Assembly (NCBI RefSeq): GCF_048320135.1
Contig: NZ_CP182947.1
Span: 3,038,001-3,102,000, forward strand
DNA length: 64,000 nt
Source of the DNA: Ideonella_A sakaiensis_A
GTDB taxonomy: Bacteria; Pseudomonadota; Gammaproteobacteria; Burkholderiales; Burkholderiaceae_C
Direction: 5' to 3'
Shown here: positions 30,098 through 38,949 of the stretch, one piece after another
How positions within the stretch are numbered: the stretch's first letter is position 1
Layout of the letters: every line of letters begins with the position of its first letter
The notes under the pieces: generated by a model
What the model saw: only the letters and a program-made list of their open reading frames with translations
Told to the model about the DNA's origin: nothing
Database searches by the model: none
Position numbers and translations under genes: made by a program

Positions 30098-31063
30098 GTG
30101 CTTGCCAGACTGCAACAACTGACGACGATCGGGCTGATCAGCGCAGCCATCGCATGGGCCTTGTTCGGCCTCGCGACGAATCGACCCTATCTCGGGATCG
30201 GCGGCGCGTTGCTGATCCTGTTCGGCTATGCGGTGGTGCTGGGCATCGAATTTGGGCTGATGCAGGCAGCCAATCGAACCGACCCGCAGGGTGCAGCCAG
30301 TCTTTCCGAACTGGCGTCCGCGTGGGTTGGCGAAGTGGTCAGCGCAGCGAAGGTGTTTTGCTGGCGGCAGCCCTTCCGCTCCACCGCAATCCCGGACTGC
30401 CTCGATGGCGCGCCTGGCCAGCGCGGCCTCGTGCTGGCTCATGGCTTCGTCTGCAACCGCGGCTTGTGGAACGGCTGGTATCCGAAACTCGCGGCGCGCG
30501 GCATCCCCTACATCGCAGTCAATCTCGAACCGGTCTTCGGTCAGATCGATGACTATGCCGACCACCTGGAAGCAGCCGTCGTCGCGATGCAGCAACGCAC
30601 TGGATTGGCTCCGGTAATCGTTGCCCACAGCATGGGTGGCCTGGCGACTCGGGCGTGGTTGCGCACCCGCAAGGCGATGGCAGCCACCAGCGTCCACCAT
30701 GTGATCACGCTGGGGTCGCCGCATGCGGGCACCGCACTTGCCCGTTTCGGCTTCAGTTCGAATTCGCGGCAGATGTTGCCGACCGGGCCGTGGCTCGGCG
30801 GACTGGCCAAATACGAGTCATCGGTCGCGATGCCGAGGTTTACCTGCCTGTTCAGCAACTGCGACAACATCGTCTTCCCGGCCAGCGCCGCGGTGCTGCC
30901 GAATGCAGAGGCCGTTCACATCGCGGCCTGTGCACATGTACAGATGGTCGACCACCCGAGAGCGTTCGAGGAGGTCATGCGCTGGCTGGTGCGCGATGCG
31001 TCGGCGCGTGACGAGCGGACACCTGAAGCCGGCCCGGTCGCCGGCTCCGCTGGCCTGAAGTAG
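30098..31063 (+). CDS. Membrane-anchored alpha/beta hydrolase (lipase/esterase-like)
   Basis: 321 residues if the GTG at 30098 is used; an ATG at 30011 in the same frame would add 29 residues and touch the divergent gene. Two hydrophobic segments (~10-50) anchor it. The hydrolase core has the oxyanion HGF (VLAHGFVCNRGLW), the nucleophile elbow AHSMGG, and plausible Asp/His in the last third (SNCDNIVFP, HVQMVDHP). It resembles triacylglycerol-lipase/acetyltransferase-like hydrolases. The substrate is unknown. Confidence 0.85.
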   Translation: MLARLQQLTTIGLISAAIAWALFGLATNRPYLGIGGALLILFGYAVVLGIEFGLMQAANRTDPQGAASLSELASAWVGEVVSAAKVFCWRQPFRSTAIPDCLDGAPGQRGLVLAHGFVCNRGLWNGWYPKLAARGIPYIAVNLEPVFGQIDDYADHLEAAVVAMQQRTGLAPVIVAHSMGGLATRAWLRTRKAMAATSVHHVITLGSPHAGTALARFGFSSNSRQMLPTGPWLGGLAKYESSVAMPRFTCLFSNCDNIVFPASAAVLPNAEAVHIAACAHVQMVDHPRAFEEVMRWLVRDASARDERTPEAGPVAGSAGLK

Positions 31064-31087
31064 ACGACGACCGCGACGCGCAGCGCG

Positions 31088-31942
31088 TCAGCGCTCGATA
31101 TCGGCCAACAGATCGGAAACTGCCGCTGGCGACAGCTGCAGCAGATCGGACAGTTCCGCGATGTCGTCAGGCAGCGCCGGGTTGTCCCACGAGCGCGCGC
31201 TGTGCCGCGCGACGCGAACGGCGAGCAACACCGTGCGTATGCTCGGATGGTCGGCATGTTTGTCGTCGCTGACGCGGATCAGCAATTCCGGCAGCCGCCA
31301 GTGCCGCATCAGGGATTGCTGAAGTTCGCCGAGCTCGACATTCAACAGTTCACGCTGGATGTCGGCCGACCGCCGGCAAGGATGGGCATCGCGCTCGGCC
31401 TGCATCCGCAATGCAAGCGTCGGCGCGTGAACCCACAGCAGCATTTCTGCAAAGTCGTGCAGCAATGCGGCCTGGTGGATGACCGGCGTGTCGTCGTCAA
31501 GCCGGTGGACAGCAAACGCCAGCGCAAAGTCCGCTGCGCGGCGGCCGCGGCTGACAACTTCCTGCAGTCCGGCCAGCGCCAGCGGGTTGCCTGCCAGGTG
31601 ATCCTCGGCCAGCGCCTGCTCGCGGAAATCACGGAAAAACGGCGAGATGCCCATCATCACCAGTGCGGCGGTGACGGTTTCCGGGTCGGTGAGCTGGCGT
31701 GCGCTGCGGCGTGCCGATGCATGCGCCATCAGCTTCAGCGTCATCAGCGGGTCGGTGGCGATCAGTTCGCCGAGCAGATTGGCATCAACCGCATCCTCGT
31801 TCTCACGCAATGCCTCGATTGCCTCGGCGGTATCCGAGCGCACCGGAATCTGCGCTGCGGCAAACCATGCCGTCCACGCCTGCAGGTCCGGCAAGGGCCG
31901 GTCCAGTTTTGTTCCAGCGGCAGGAAGGGCAAGAGACGACAT
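31088..31942 (-). CDS. HDOD domain signalling protein
   Basis: 284 residues from the ATG at 31942. The HDOD region runs through ~35-230, with LGELIATDPLMTLKLMAHA, an ALVMMGI segment, and HQAALLHDFAEMLLWVHAP in place of an intact HD metal site. HDOD proteins are non-catalytic scaffolds linked to c-di-GMP and motility signalling or stress. No partner domain is attached. It is divergent from the aldo/keto reductase gene, sharing a 107-base intergenic region. Confidence 0.9.
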   Translation of the reverse strand: MSSLALPAAGTKLDRPLPDLQAWTAWFAAAQIPVRSDTAEAIEALRENEDAVDANLLGELIATDPLMTLKLMAHASARRSARQLTDPETVTAALVMMGISPFFRDFREQALAEDHLAGNPLALAGLQEVVSRGRRAADFALAFAVHRLDDDTPVIHQAALLHDFAEMLLWVHAPTLALRMQAERDAHPCRRSADIQRELLNVELGELQQSLMRHWRLPELLIRVSDDKHADHPSIRTVLLAVRVARHSARSWDNPALPDDIAELSDLLQLSPAAVSDLLADIER

Positions 31943-32049
31943 CGGCGGACGCTGCAAACGAGAGGGAGATCGCTATGCTGCGATATCGGCATTCCGCCGC
32001 GGCGCTGTAGTGCGCACCGTCGCGCACGCAGCCTGATCAACTGGAGTCC

Positions 32050-32916
32050 ATGATGAGCACCACCTCGAACAAGGGCACCTCGGAACCGGCAGTCATGCCG
32101 CGCCTCGGTCTTGGCACCTGGCGCATCGGGGAGCGCGCCAGCCAGCGCGGCGCCGAGTGCGCGGCGGTCAGGCTGGCGATCGAACTGGGTTACCGGTTGA
32201 TCGACACCGCCGAGATGTATGGCGAAGGCGGTGCCGAATCGGTGGTCGGCGAGGCGCTCGGCGGTGCCATTGCCGAGCGCGTCGTCGACCGCGACGAGAT
32301 GGTCCTGGTCAGCAAGGTCTATCCGCACAATGCGAGCCGTCGCGGGGTGGTCGACGCTTGTCGGCGCAGTCTCGAGCGGATGCAGGTCGAGCATCTGGAC
32401 CTGTACCTGCTGCACTGGCGTGGTGACCACCCGCTCGCCGAAACAATCGAAGGCTTCGAGCGATTGCGCGCCGATGGCCTGATTCGCCGTTGGGGAGTCA
32501 GCAATTTCGACACTTCCGACATGGCCGAGCTGCTGTCATTGCCCGGCGGCCGCGGGTGCGCCACCAACCAGATCTATTTTTCGCTGGCCGAACGCGGCCC
32601 GGCATTCAGCCTGCTGCCGTGGATGCGCGAGCGCGGCATTGGCGCAATGGCCTACAGTCCGATCGACCAGGGCGCGCTGGCGTCGTCGGATCGGCTGATG
32701 CCGATCGCGGAACGCCTGGGCGTCACGGCCGCCCAGCTGGCGCTGGCATGGGTGCTTGCGCAGCCGGACGTGGTTGCGATTCCGAAAGCGGTACAGCGGC
32801 AGCACCTGCGCGACAACCTGGCCGCGGCCGAGCTGAAGTTGTCGCGCAGCGACCTCGACGAACTCGATCGGATCTTCCCGCCGCCGGCACGCAAACGGCC
32901 GTTGGCGATGATCTGA
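32050..32916 (+). CDS. Aldo/keto reductase
   Basis: 288 residues; a second ATG three bases later may be used. The catalytic tetrad is present: D52, Y57 (IDTAEMYGEG), K89 (VLVSKVYPHN) and H122 (LYLLHWRG). The NADP-binding region near the C-terminus reads IPKAVQRQHLRDNL. Similar to DkgA/YtbE-type single-domain reductases acting on small aldehydes and keto sugars; the exact substrate is unknown. Confidence 0.93.
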   Translation: MMSTTSNKGTSEPAVMPRLGLGTWRIGERASQRGAECAAVRLAIELGYRLIDTAEMYGEGGAESVVGEALGGAIAERVVDRDEMVLVSKVYPHNASRRGVVDACRRSLERMQVEHLDLYLLHWRGDHPLAETIEGFERLRADGLIRRWGVSNFDTSDMAELLSLPGGRGCATNQIYFSLAERGPAFSLLPWMRERGIGAMAYSPIDQGALASSDRLMPIAERLGVTAAQLALAWVLAQPDVVAIPKAVQRQHLRDNLAAAELKLSRSDLDELDRIFPPPARKRPLAMI

Positions 32917-32920
32917 TCGT

Positions 32921-33187
32921 TCACAGCCGGCGCACGCCGTCCAGCCAGCCGACCAGCCTGCCGTCGACATACAACGCGCCTTCCGGTGCGCCGCTCTCGG
33001 CATGGAACTCGATCTGCAGGTGGTGCTTGCTGGCCGATGATTCGTCTGCCGCAGCGAGCCGTTGCGCGAGCTTGTCGAGCATCACGCTGGCAGCGCGCAA
33101 AGCCCATGCGGCAACGAGGCGCGCGTGGCGCGGCGGATGATGCGGGGCTTCGGCACTTGGCCAGCCCAAGGGTTTGATGCGGTCCAT
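32921..33187 (-). CDS. Small hypothetical protein
   Basis: 88 residues from the ATG at 33187. The start MDRIKPLGWPS, a helical middle (ALRAASVMLDKLAQRL) and a beta-like end (EGALYVDGRLVGWLDGV) suggest a small folded protein. Not assigned to a family. It lies 4 bases from the convergent aldo/keto reductase stop and downstream of the 53-residue gene on the same strand. Confidence 0.6.
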   Translation of the reverse strand: MDRIKPLGWPSAEAPHHPPRHARLVAAWALRAASVMLDKLAQRLAAADESSASKHHLQIEFHAESGAPEGALYVDGRLVGWLDGVRRL

Positions 33188-33261
33188 TGTTGTCTTTCTT
33201 TGCGCATTCCGGCCCCGGAATGCATGGGTTTCGGATCTGGGACGACGGCCGCTCGGCCTTG

Positions 33262-33423
33262 TCAGGCCTGGCGGGTCTGCTCGATCAGTCGACGCAGTTC
33301 GCGTTTTCCGCGTTGGCGTTGGCTGTCGAGGTGGCTTCGATGGGCGCCTGCGGCACGCGAACGGGCTGGCACGACCAGCGGATTGCGCGGCGGGCGTCGG
33401 GGCACAGTGATGCTCAGCTTCAT
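33262..33423 (-). CDS. Small basic hypothetical protein
   Basis: 53 residues from the ATG at 33423, which has GGAG seven bases upstream. The protein is very basic and Arg-rich (RRPPRNPLVVPARSRAAGAHR, then a charged helix). The composition resembles small RNA/DNA-binding proteins, but no family is assigned. It is the first gene downstream of the AT-rich palindromic block at 33552-33597. Confidence 0.55.
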   Translation of the reverse strand: MKLSITVPRRPPRNPLVVPARSRAAGAHRSHLDSQRQRGKRELRRLIEQTRQA

Positions 33424-33551
33424 GGTTTGCTCCGTTAACCGGTTCGGAACACGACCTGAACACACTGGTGCCGGCGATGGCGGGATGCGATGTTTCGACT
33501 GCACCCACATGTCCCGGAGGTCGGATCGACGGCGGAACCGTTCGGCGTCGA

Positions 33552-33597
33552 TTGCGCAAATGATAAAGATTAAATTATCTTGCGCAAGCAAATTTGC
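33552..33597. promoter_or_regulatory. AT-rich operator-like palindrome cluster
   Basis: Two copies of the palindrome TTGCGCAA (33552-33559 and 33580-33587) flank GATAA...TTATC. The next bases form a third palindrome, GCAAATTTGC (33588-33597). The block is AT-rich within a GC-rich region and lies upstream of the small basic gene. It looks like a promoter with repressor sites. The rest of the stretch from 33424 to 33677 shows no gene. Confidence 0.5.
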
Positions 33598-33677
33598 TCA
33601 AATTGTTGCAGCCGAAATACGACAGCTGGCGTGGCGTCGCGCCATCACCCCGAAGCGACGCGCCCAGCGGTCGCTGC

Positions 33678-34262
33678 TCAGCGCTTGTTTTTCAGCGGCG
33701 CGACACCCGCCCGGGTCCTCGCCCACAGTTCGTCGGCGTTGTCGGCCGGTGCTGCGGGTGCGCTGCGCGGCGCTGGCGGCGCGGTGGCTGGCGTCAGCAC
33801 TTCGCCGAGCAGGTCGAGCAAGCGGGTCTTTGCGCGCTGCGGGTGGCGGCGGTAATAGGTCAGCACCAGGCCGACGATGAATCGTTCGTCGTCATCCTGC
33901 GGCAGGTTGTCGTTGCGCGAGTCGTCGCCGGCTCTCTGGCCGGATGCGGTTGCCGGACTGCCATGCGGCGCGGCGGGCGCGGCCGAGTCGGTTCCGGCGC
34001 CGTGCAGCTGATCCATCCAGCCGCGCGGCTTGCGGCAACGCTGCTCGAACTGCCGCGCCAGCCGTTCGCCGATCTGCCGCGACCGTCCCTTGATCTGGCT
34101 CCAGTAGCTCGGCTGGATATCGAGCTGTTCGGCGAACCGGCGCTCCAGGCCGCGCAGCGTCGCGGCATCGGGATGCTTGACGGTGGCGTGGACAAATTCG
34201 TCGAACAGCAGCAGCGCATTGTCCAGCCGGACTTGGGCAACATCGATGGCGCCAGGATTCAT
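33678..34262 (-). CDS. HTH-type putative DNA-binding protein
   Basis: 194 residues from the ATG at 34262. Residues ~30-80 look like a Cro/CI-type helix-turn-helix (RRFAEQLDIQPSYWSQIKG then IGERLARQFEQ...KPRGWMDQLH), resembling repressors of the CI/XRE class. Then comes an Ala/Pro-rich linker, a helical segment (ERFIVGLVLTYYRRHPQ) and a low-complexity tail. Possibly the regulator of the operator-like block downstream. It is divergent from purT. Confidence 0.72.
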   Translation of the reverse strand: MNPGAIDVAQVRLDNALLLFDEFVHATVKHPDAATLRGLERRFAEQLDIQPSYWSQIKGRSRQIGERLARQFEQRCRKPRGWMDQLHGAGTDSAAPAAPHGSPATASGQRAGDDSRNDNLPQDDDERFIVGLVLTYYRRHPQRAKTRLLDLLGEVLTPATAPPAPRSAPAAPADNADELWARTRAGVAPLKNKR

Positions 34263-34379
34263 GCCGCAATGATAAAGCTTCGTTGATCCGGCGATATCTC
34301 GTCGCCGGATCACCCGACTGCGGCTGGGCACAATCGGGGTTTTTCGATGCCGCGCAGCCTGAGTGCGCCCGCCGTTGCC

Positions 34380-35588
34380 ATGACCACCAGCCTAGGAACC
34401 CCGCTTTCGCCCCGTGCAACCCGAGTGATGCTGCTCGGCAGCGGTGAACTCGGCAAGGAGGTGCTGATTGCGCTGCAGCGCCTGGGCGTCGAGACGATTG
34501 CCGTCGACCGCTACGACAATGCACCGGGCCAGCAGGTCGCGCACCATGCGCGAACGATCACGATGAGTGATCCGGCCCAGCTGAAGGCGCTGATCGAGGC
34601 CGAGCGTCCCGCCCTGGTGGTGCCCGAAATCGAGGCGCTGGCGACGCCGATGCTCGAGGAACTCGAGGCCAGCGGCGTCGTCCGCGTGATCCCGACCGCG
34701 CGCGCCGCGCGGCTGACGATGGACCGCGAAGGCATCCGCCGGCTGGCCGCCGAGACACTCGGCCTGCCGACCAGTCCGTATGTCTTCTGCGACTCGCTGC
34801 AGGCGCTGCAGCAGGCGATCGACGGCGGTATCGGCTATCCGTGTTTCGTCAAGCCGGTGATGAGCAGCTCCGGCAAGGGCCAGAGCCGCATCGACTCGGC
34901 AGACCAGGTCGCCGCAGCCTGGCAACATGCGATGGCCGGCGGCCGCGTCAGCCATGGCCGGATCATCGTCGAGGGGATGATCGATTTCGACTACGAGATC
35001 ACCCTGCTGACAGTCCGCGCACTCGATGCCGATGGCCGGGTGCAGACATCGTTCTGCGAACCGATCGGCCATCTGCAGCAGTCCGGAGACTATGTCGAAA
35101 GCTGGCAGCCGCAGCCGATGAGCGCGGCAGCATTGGCGCGGGCCCGCGAGATCGCCGCCGCGGTGACGGCCGACCTCGGGGGCCAGGGGCTGTTCGGCGT
35201 CGAACTGTTCGTCAAGGGCGACGAGGTCTGGTTCAGCGAGGTCAGCCCGCGCCCGCACGATACCGGCATGGTCACGATGGCGACCCAGTGGCAGAACGAG
35301 TTCGAGCTGCATGCACGGGCGATCCTCGGGCTGCCGGTCGACACCAGCCTGAAGACGCCCGGCGCCAGCGCAGTGATCTACGGCGGCGTCGACAGCCGCG
35401 GCGTCGTGTTCGACGGCGTCGCCAAGGCGCTGCAGGTGCCGCAGACCGACCTGCGCCTGTTCGGCAAGCCGGAAAGTTTTGTCAAGCGCAGGATGGGCGT
35501 GGCGCTCGCCCACCACGACGATGTCGATACTGCACGCAGCCGTGCGCGGCAGGCGGCGGCGTGTGTCGTCGCGCGCCCGGCCGACTGA
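34380..35588 (+). CDS. purT: Formate-dependent phosphoribosylglycinamide formyltransferase
   Basis: 402 residues from the ATG at 34380, which aligns with the E. coli start (LGTPLSPRATRVMLLGSGELGKE); a further ATG 33 bases upstream exists. This ATP-grasp enzyme makes formyl-GAR from GAR, formate and ATP in purine synthesis. Landmarks: GSGELGKEV, AVDRYDNAPGQQVAH, the ATP-grasp FVKPVMSSSGKGQS, and SEVSPRPHDTGMVT. Confidence 0.97.
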   Translation: MTTSLGTPLSPRATRVMLLGSGELGKEVLIALQRLGVETIAVDRYDNAPGQQVAHHARTITMSDPAQLKALIEAERPALVVPEIEALATPMLEELEASGVVRVIPTARAARLTMDREGIRRLAAETLGLPTSPYVFCDSLQALQQAIDGGIGYPCFVKPVMSSSGKGQSRIDSADQVAAAWQHAMAGGRVSHGRIIVEGMIDFDYEITLLTVRALDADGRVQTSFCEPIGHLQQSGDYVESWQPQPMSAAALARAREIAAAVTADLGGQGLFGVELFVKGDEVWFSEVSPRPHDTGMVTMATQWQNEFELHARAILGLPVDTSLKTPGASAVIYGGVDSRGVVFDGVAKALQVPQTDLRLFGKPESFVKRRMGVALAHHDDVDTARSRARQAAACVVARPAD

Positions 35589-35597
35589 AAACCGTCG

Positions 35598-37106
35598 CTA
35601 CTGGAAAGCGACCTCGGCAAAACTGCGCAGCTTGCGGCTGTGCAGCTGGCCCGTGCCAGCTTCGCGCAGCAGTTCGAATGCGCGCAGGCCGATCCGCAGG
35701 TGCTGCTCGACGCGCTCGCGGTAGAACTGGTTGGCCATGCCCGGCAGCTTGATCTCGCCGTGCAGCGGCTTGTCGCTGACGCACAGCAGCGTGCCGTAGG
35801 GCACGCGGAAACGGAAGCCGTTGGCGGCGATCGTTGCGCTTTCCATGTCGAGCGCGACCGCCCGGCTCTGGCTGAAACGGCGCTCCGGATTGCTGGTCAG
35901 CGGGCCGAACGGCGCCAGTTCCCAGTTGCGGTTGTCGGTGCTGGCGACCGTTCCAGTACGCAGGATGCGTTTCAGTTCGTAGCCCTTCAGCTGCGTCACA
36001 TCCTCCACCGCGGTCTCCAGCGCCACCTGGATCTCGGCCAGCGCCGGGATCGGCACCCACAGCGGCAGGTCCTCGTCGAGCACATGATCCTCGCGCACAT
36101 AACCGTGCGCCAGCACATAGTCGCCAAGCGCCTGGGTGTTGCGCAGCCCGGCGCAGTGGCCGAGCATGATCCAGGCATGCGGCCGCAGCACCGCGATGTG
36201 GTCGGTGATCGTCTTCGCATTGGCCGGCCCGACGCCGATATTGACCATCGTGATGCCGCTGCCGTCGGCGCGTGTCAGGTGGTAGGCCGGCATCTGCGGC
36301 AGCCGCGGCGGCGCCACGCCGAGGTCGTCGCCCGGCTGCGCCGCGGCGCCGGCCGGCCGGCTGACGACATTGCCCGGTTCGATGAAGGCGTCGTAGCCGC
36401 TGTCGCTGCCGGCCGCGATCGCCTCGTGGCCAAGCCTGACAAATTCGTCGATATAGAACTGGTAGTTCGTGAACAACACGAAATTCTGGAAATGTTCAGG
36501 CGCGGTGCCGGTGTAGTGGCGCAACCGATGCAGCGAATAGTCGACCCGCGGTGCGGTGAACAGCGACAGCGGCTGCGGCTCGCCGGGGCCCGGGTCGTGG
36601 GTGCCATTCGCGATGCCGTCGTCCATCGCCGACAGGTTCGGCAGGTCGAACAGATCGCGCATCTGGATGCGCCGCGCCGCATCGAGCGAACCTTCGAGGT
36701 GGTCGTGCTCGGCGAGCGAAAAATGCACCGGGATCGGCTGGCTGCTGGTGCCGATCTCCAGCGGCACCTGGTGGTTGGCGAGCAGCAGCCTGAACTGCTC
36801 GCGGTAATAGGTGGCAAACAGATCGGGCCGGGTCAGCGTGGTCTCGAACGTCCCGCGTCCGGCAACAAAGCCGTAGCTCAGCCGCGAATCGGCGCGGGCA
36901 ACGGTCGAGGTATGGACGCGGACGAACGGATAACAGGCGCGCACCGGCTGGTGCAGCGCCTCACCGCTGACGAAGGCGCGCAGCGCCTCGCGCAAATGGC
37001 CGATGCTGTTCTGGTAGATCGTCTGCACCTGCGCGAGCGCGGCGTCGGGATCGTCGAAAATGGCAGGTGCGAGGTAACTCGGGGCGGCAGGGAATTTCGA
37101 AAGCAT
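35598..37106 (-). CDS. amn: AMP nucleosidase
   Basis: 502 residues from the ATG at 37106, preceded by AGGAA. The enzyme hydrolyses AMP to adenine and ribose 5-phosphate. An N-terminal AMN-specific domain (VRACYPFVRV, SYGFVAGRGTFETT) is followed by a nucleoside phosphorylase-like domain (ITMVNIGVGPANAKTITDH, ALDMESATIAANG). Length fits the family (E. coli ~484). It is convergent with purT, whose stop lies 10 bases away; both act in purine metabolism but on opposite strands. Confidence 0.96.
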   Translation of the reverse strand: MLSKFPAAPSYLAPAIFDDPDAALAQVQTIYQNSIGHLREALRAFVSGEALHQPVRACYPFVRVHTSTVARADSRLSYGFVAGRGTFETTLTRPDLFATYYREQFRLLLANHQVPLEIGTSSQPIPVHFSLAEHDHLEGSLDAARRIQMRDLFDLPNLSAMDDGIANGTHDPGPGEPQPLSLFTAPRVDYSLHRLRHYTGTAPEHFQNFVLFTNYQFYIDEFVRLGHEAIAAGSDSGYDAFIEPGNVVSRPAGAAAQPGDDLGVAPPRLPQMPAYHLTRADGSGITMVNIGVGPANAKTITDHIAVLRPHAWIMLGHCAGLRNTQALGDYVLAHGYVREDHVLDEDLPLWVPIPALAEIQVALETAVEDVTQLKGYELKRILRTGTVASTDNRNWELAPFGPLTSNPERRFSQSRAVALDMESATIAANGFRFRVPYGTLLCVSDKPLHGEIKLPGMANQFYRERVEQHLRIGLRAFELLREAGTGQLHSRKLRSFAEVAFQ

Positions 37107-37200
37107 GGGATTCCTGTAAGCAAGCTCCATTCTCGCGCTTCTGGACAGGGCCATGCACCGGCACCGTTGCCGGCAGCGGCCCGCCATCACCGAGATCGCG

Positions 37201-38886
37201 ATGACCATTTCCTCCACACCCGTCTCCGCCGAGCAGCGGCCACCGCGCCAGTCGGCCACCGTCGTCGTGGTTCGGGCCGGCACTGCCGGCAACACCGAAG
37301 TGCTGCTGCTGCGGCGTGCCGAACGTGGCGACCAGAACAGCGGCGCCTGGGTTTTTCCCGGCGGCCTGACCGATCCGCGCGATCGCGAGGCGCACGAACA
37401 TGCCGACGGACTCGACGATGCGGCGGCCAGCCAGCGGCTCAAGCTGCCGTCAGGCGGGCTCGATTTCTACCTCGCCGCGGCGCGCGAGTGTTTCGAGGAA
37501 TCGGGTTTGCTGATGGCCACGACACCGCTGCCGCCGGCCGACGTGCTTGCGCCGTGGCGCAGCGCATTGCAGCGCGGCGAGGCGGCGCTCGGCGACTTCT
37601 GCAAAACCACCGGGCTGCGGCTGGCGCTTGCCGACTTCGCCTACCTGAGCCACTGGCTGACGCCGGTTGGCCGGCCGAAACGCTTCGATACCCGGTTTTT
37701 TCTTGCCGTCGCGCCGTCGGAGCAGACCGTCGTCCACGACGGATCGGAAACGATCGACCACGTGTGGATCACGCCGGCCGAGGCACTGGCCCGTGGCGAG
37801 GCGCTGCGGATGCTGACGCCGACGCTGCACACCTTGCGCCTGCTGGCCAGCCATCCGACACTCGATTCGCTGCTTGCCTGGGCCCGACAGCCGCGCGAGA
37901 TCGAGATGATCCTGCCGTGCCTCGGCGTCGACAGCCGCGGCCAGCGGCCGGTCACGCCGGACGAGCCGGCCTATGCCGAGGTGGCGCGGCTGGACCCGCA
38001 ACGCAGCGGCAACGCCTGGTGTGAACTGGTGCCGGGCCGGGCGGTCCGCCTTTCCGAACGGCTGATCCGCGTCACCGCGAACAACGGCAGCATGATGACC
38101 GGGCCCGGCACCAACACCTATCTGGTCGGTGCGGCGGCCGGCGATGCGTCGGGTGGCGACTGGGCGGTGATCGATCCGGGGCCGGCCGACGCGGCCCATG
38201 TCGATGCGGTGCTGGCCGCCGCGCCGGGACCGATCCGTTTCATTTTCGTGACCCACACCCACATGGACCATTCGCCGGCGACGGCACTGCTGCGCGAGCG
38301 GACCGGTGCCATCGTGCACGGCCGCATTGCCGACCATCCGCAATGGCAGGATCGCGACTTCACGCCAGATGTCGCACTGCACGGCGGCGAACGTTTCGTG
38401 ATCGGCTCGGGCGCTGGCGCGACGACGCTGACGGTGATCCACACGCCCGGGCATGCGTCGAACCACCTCTGTTATCTGCTCGAAGAGGAAAAGACGCTGC
38501 TGACCGGCGACCACGTGATGCAGAGTTCGACCGTCGTGATCAACCCGCCGGACGGCGACATGGCCGCCTATGTCGCCTCGCTGCGCCGGCTGGTCGATGA
38601 ACTCGATCTCGAGTGGATTGCGCCTGGCCACGGTTTTCTGATGGACAAGCCGCGCGCGGCGATGCAGGCCATCATCGAGCACCGGCTGAAACGCGAGGCC
38701 AAGGTCTACGATGCGGTCGCCGCACTCGGCCCGGCAACCGGTGAGGTGCTGCTGGCCCGGGTTTATTCGGACGTGCCGCAACGGCTGCATGCGATGGCGA
38801 TGCGCTCGCTGACCGCGCATTTGCTGAAACTCGAACACGATGGCCGCTGCCGGCGGGTCGATACGCGCTGGGCGGTTGTCGACTGA
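37201..38886 (+). CDS. Nudix hydrolase fused to a metallo-beta-lactamase fold hydrolase
   Basis: 561 residues from the ATG at 37201. Residues ~18-230 are a Nudix domain whose box is split by a long insert (GG at 54-55, then RECFEESG at 95-102), as in NUDT8/NUDT19-type CoA- or nucleotide-pyrophosphatases. Residues ~285-555 are a metallo-beta-lactamase domain of the LACTB2 type, with the zinc motif THTHMDH at 351-357 and later TPGHASNH and TGDHVM. The two halves are in one frame with a short linker, so it is a real fusion. The substrate is unknown. Confidence 0.92.
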   Translation: MTISSTPVSAEQRPPRQSATVVVVRAGTAGNTEVLLLRRAERGDQNSGAWVFPGGLTDPRDREAHEHADGLDDAAASQRLKLPSGGLDFYLAAARECFEESGLLMATTPLPPADVLAPWRSALQRGEAALGDFCKTTGLRLALADFAYLSHWLTPVGRPKRFDTRFFLAVAPSEQTVVHDGSETIDHVWITPAEALARGEALRMLTPTLHTLRLLASHPTLDSLLAWARQPREIEMILPCLGVDSRGQRPVTPDEPAYAEVARLDPQRSGNAWCELVPGRAVRLSERLIRVTANNGSMMTGPGTNTYLVGAAAGDASGGDWAVIDPGPADAAHVDAVLAAAPGPIRFIFVTHTHMDHSPATALLRERTGAIVHGRIADHPQWQDRDFTPDVALHGGERFVIGSGAGATTLTVIHTPGHASNHLCYLLEEEKTLLTGDHVMQSSTVVINPPDGDMAAYVASLRRLVDELDLEWIAPGHGFLMDKPRAAMQAIIEHRLKREAKVYDAVAALGPATGEVLLARVYSDVPQRLHAMAMRSLTAHLLKLEHDGRCRRVDTRWAVVD

Positions 38887-38949
38887 GCTGTGTGCGCAGG
38901 CGCTCGATCTGCGTACACTGACGACTGATTGATGCACTGCAACACGGCC

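Noticed and set aside
33424..33880. Frame on + strand through the AT-rich block
   Set aside because: Antisense to the small genes, crosses the operator-like palindromes and has no start signal.
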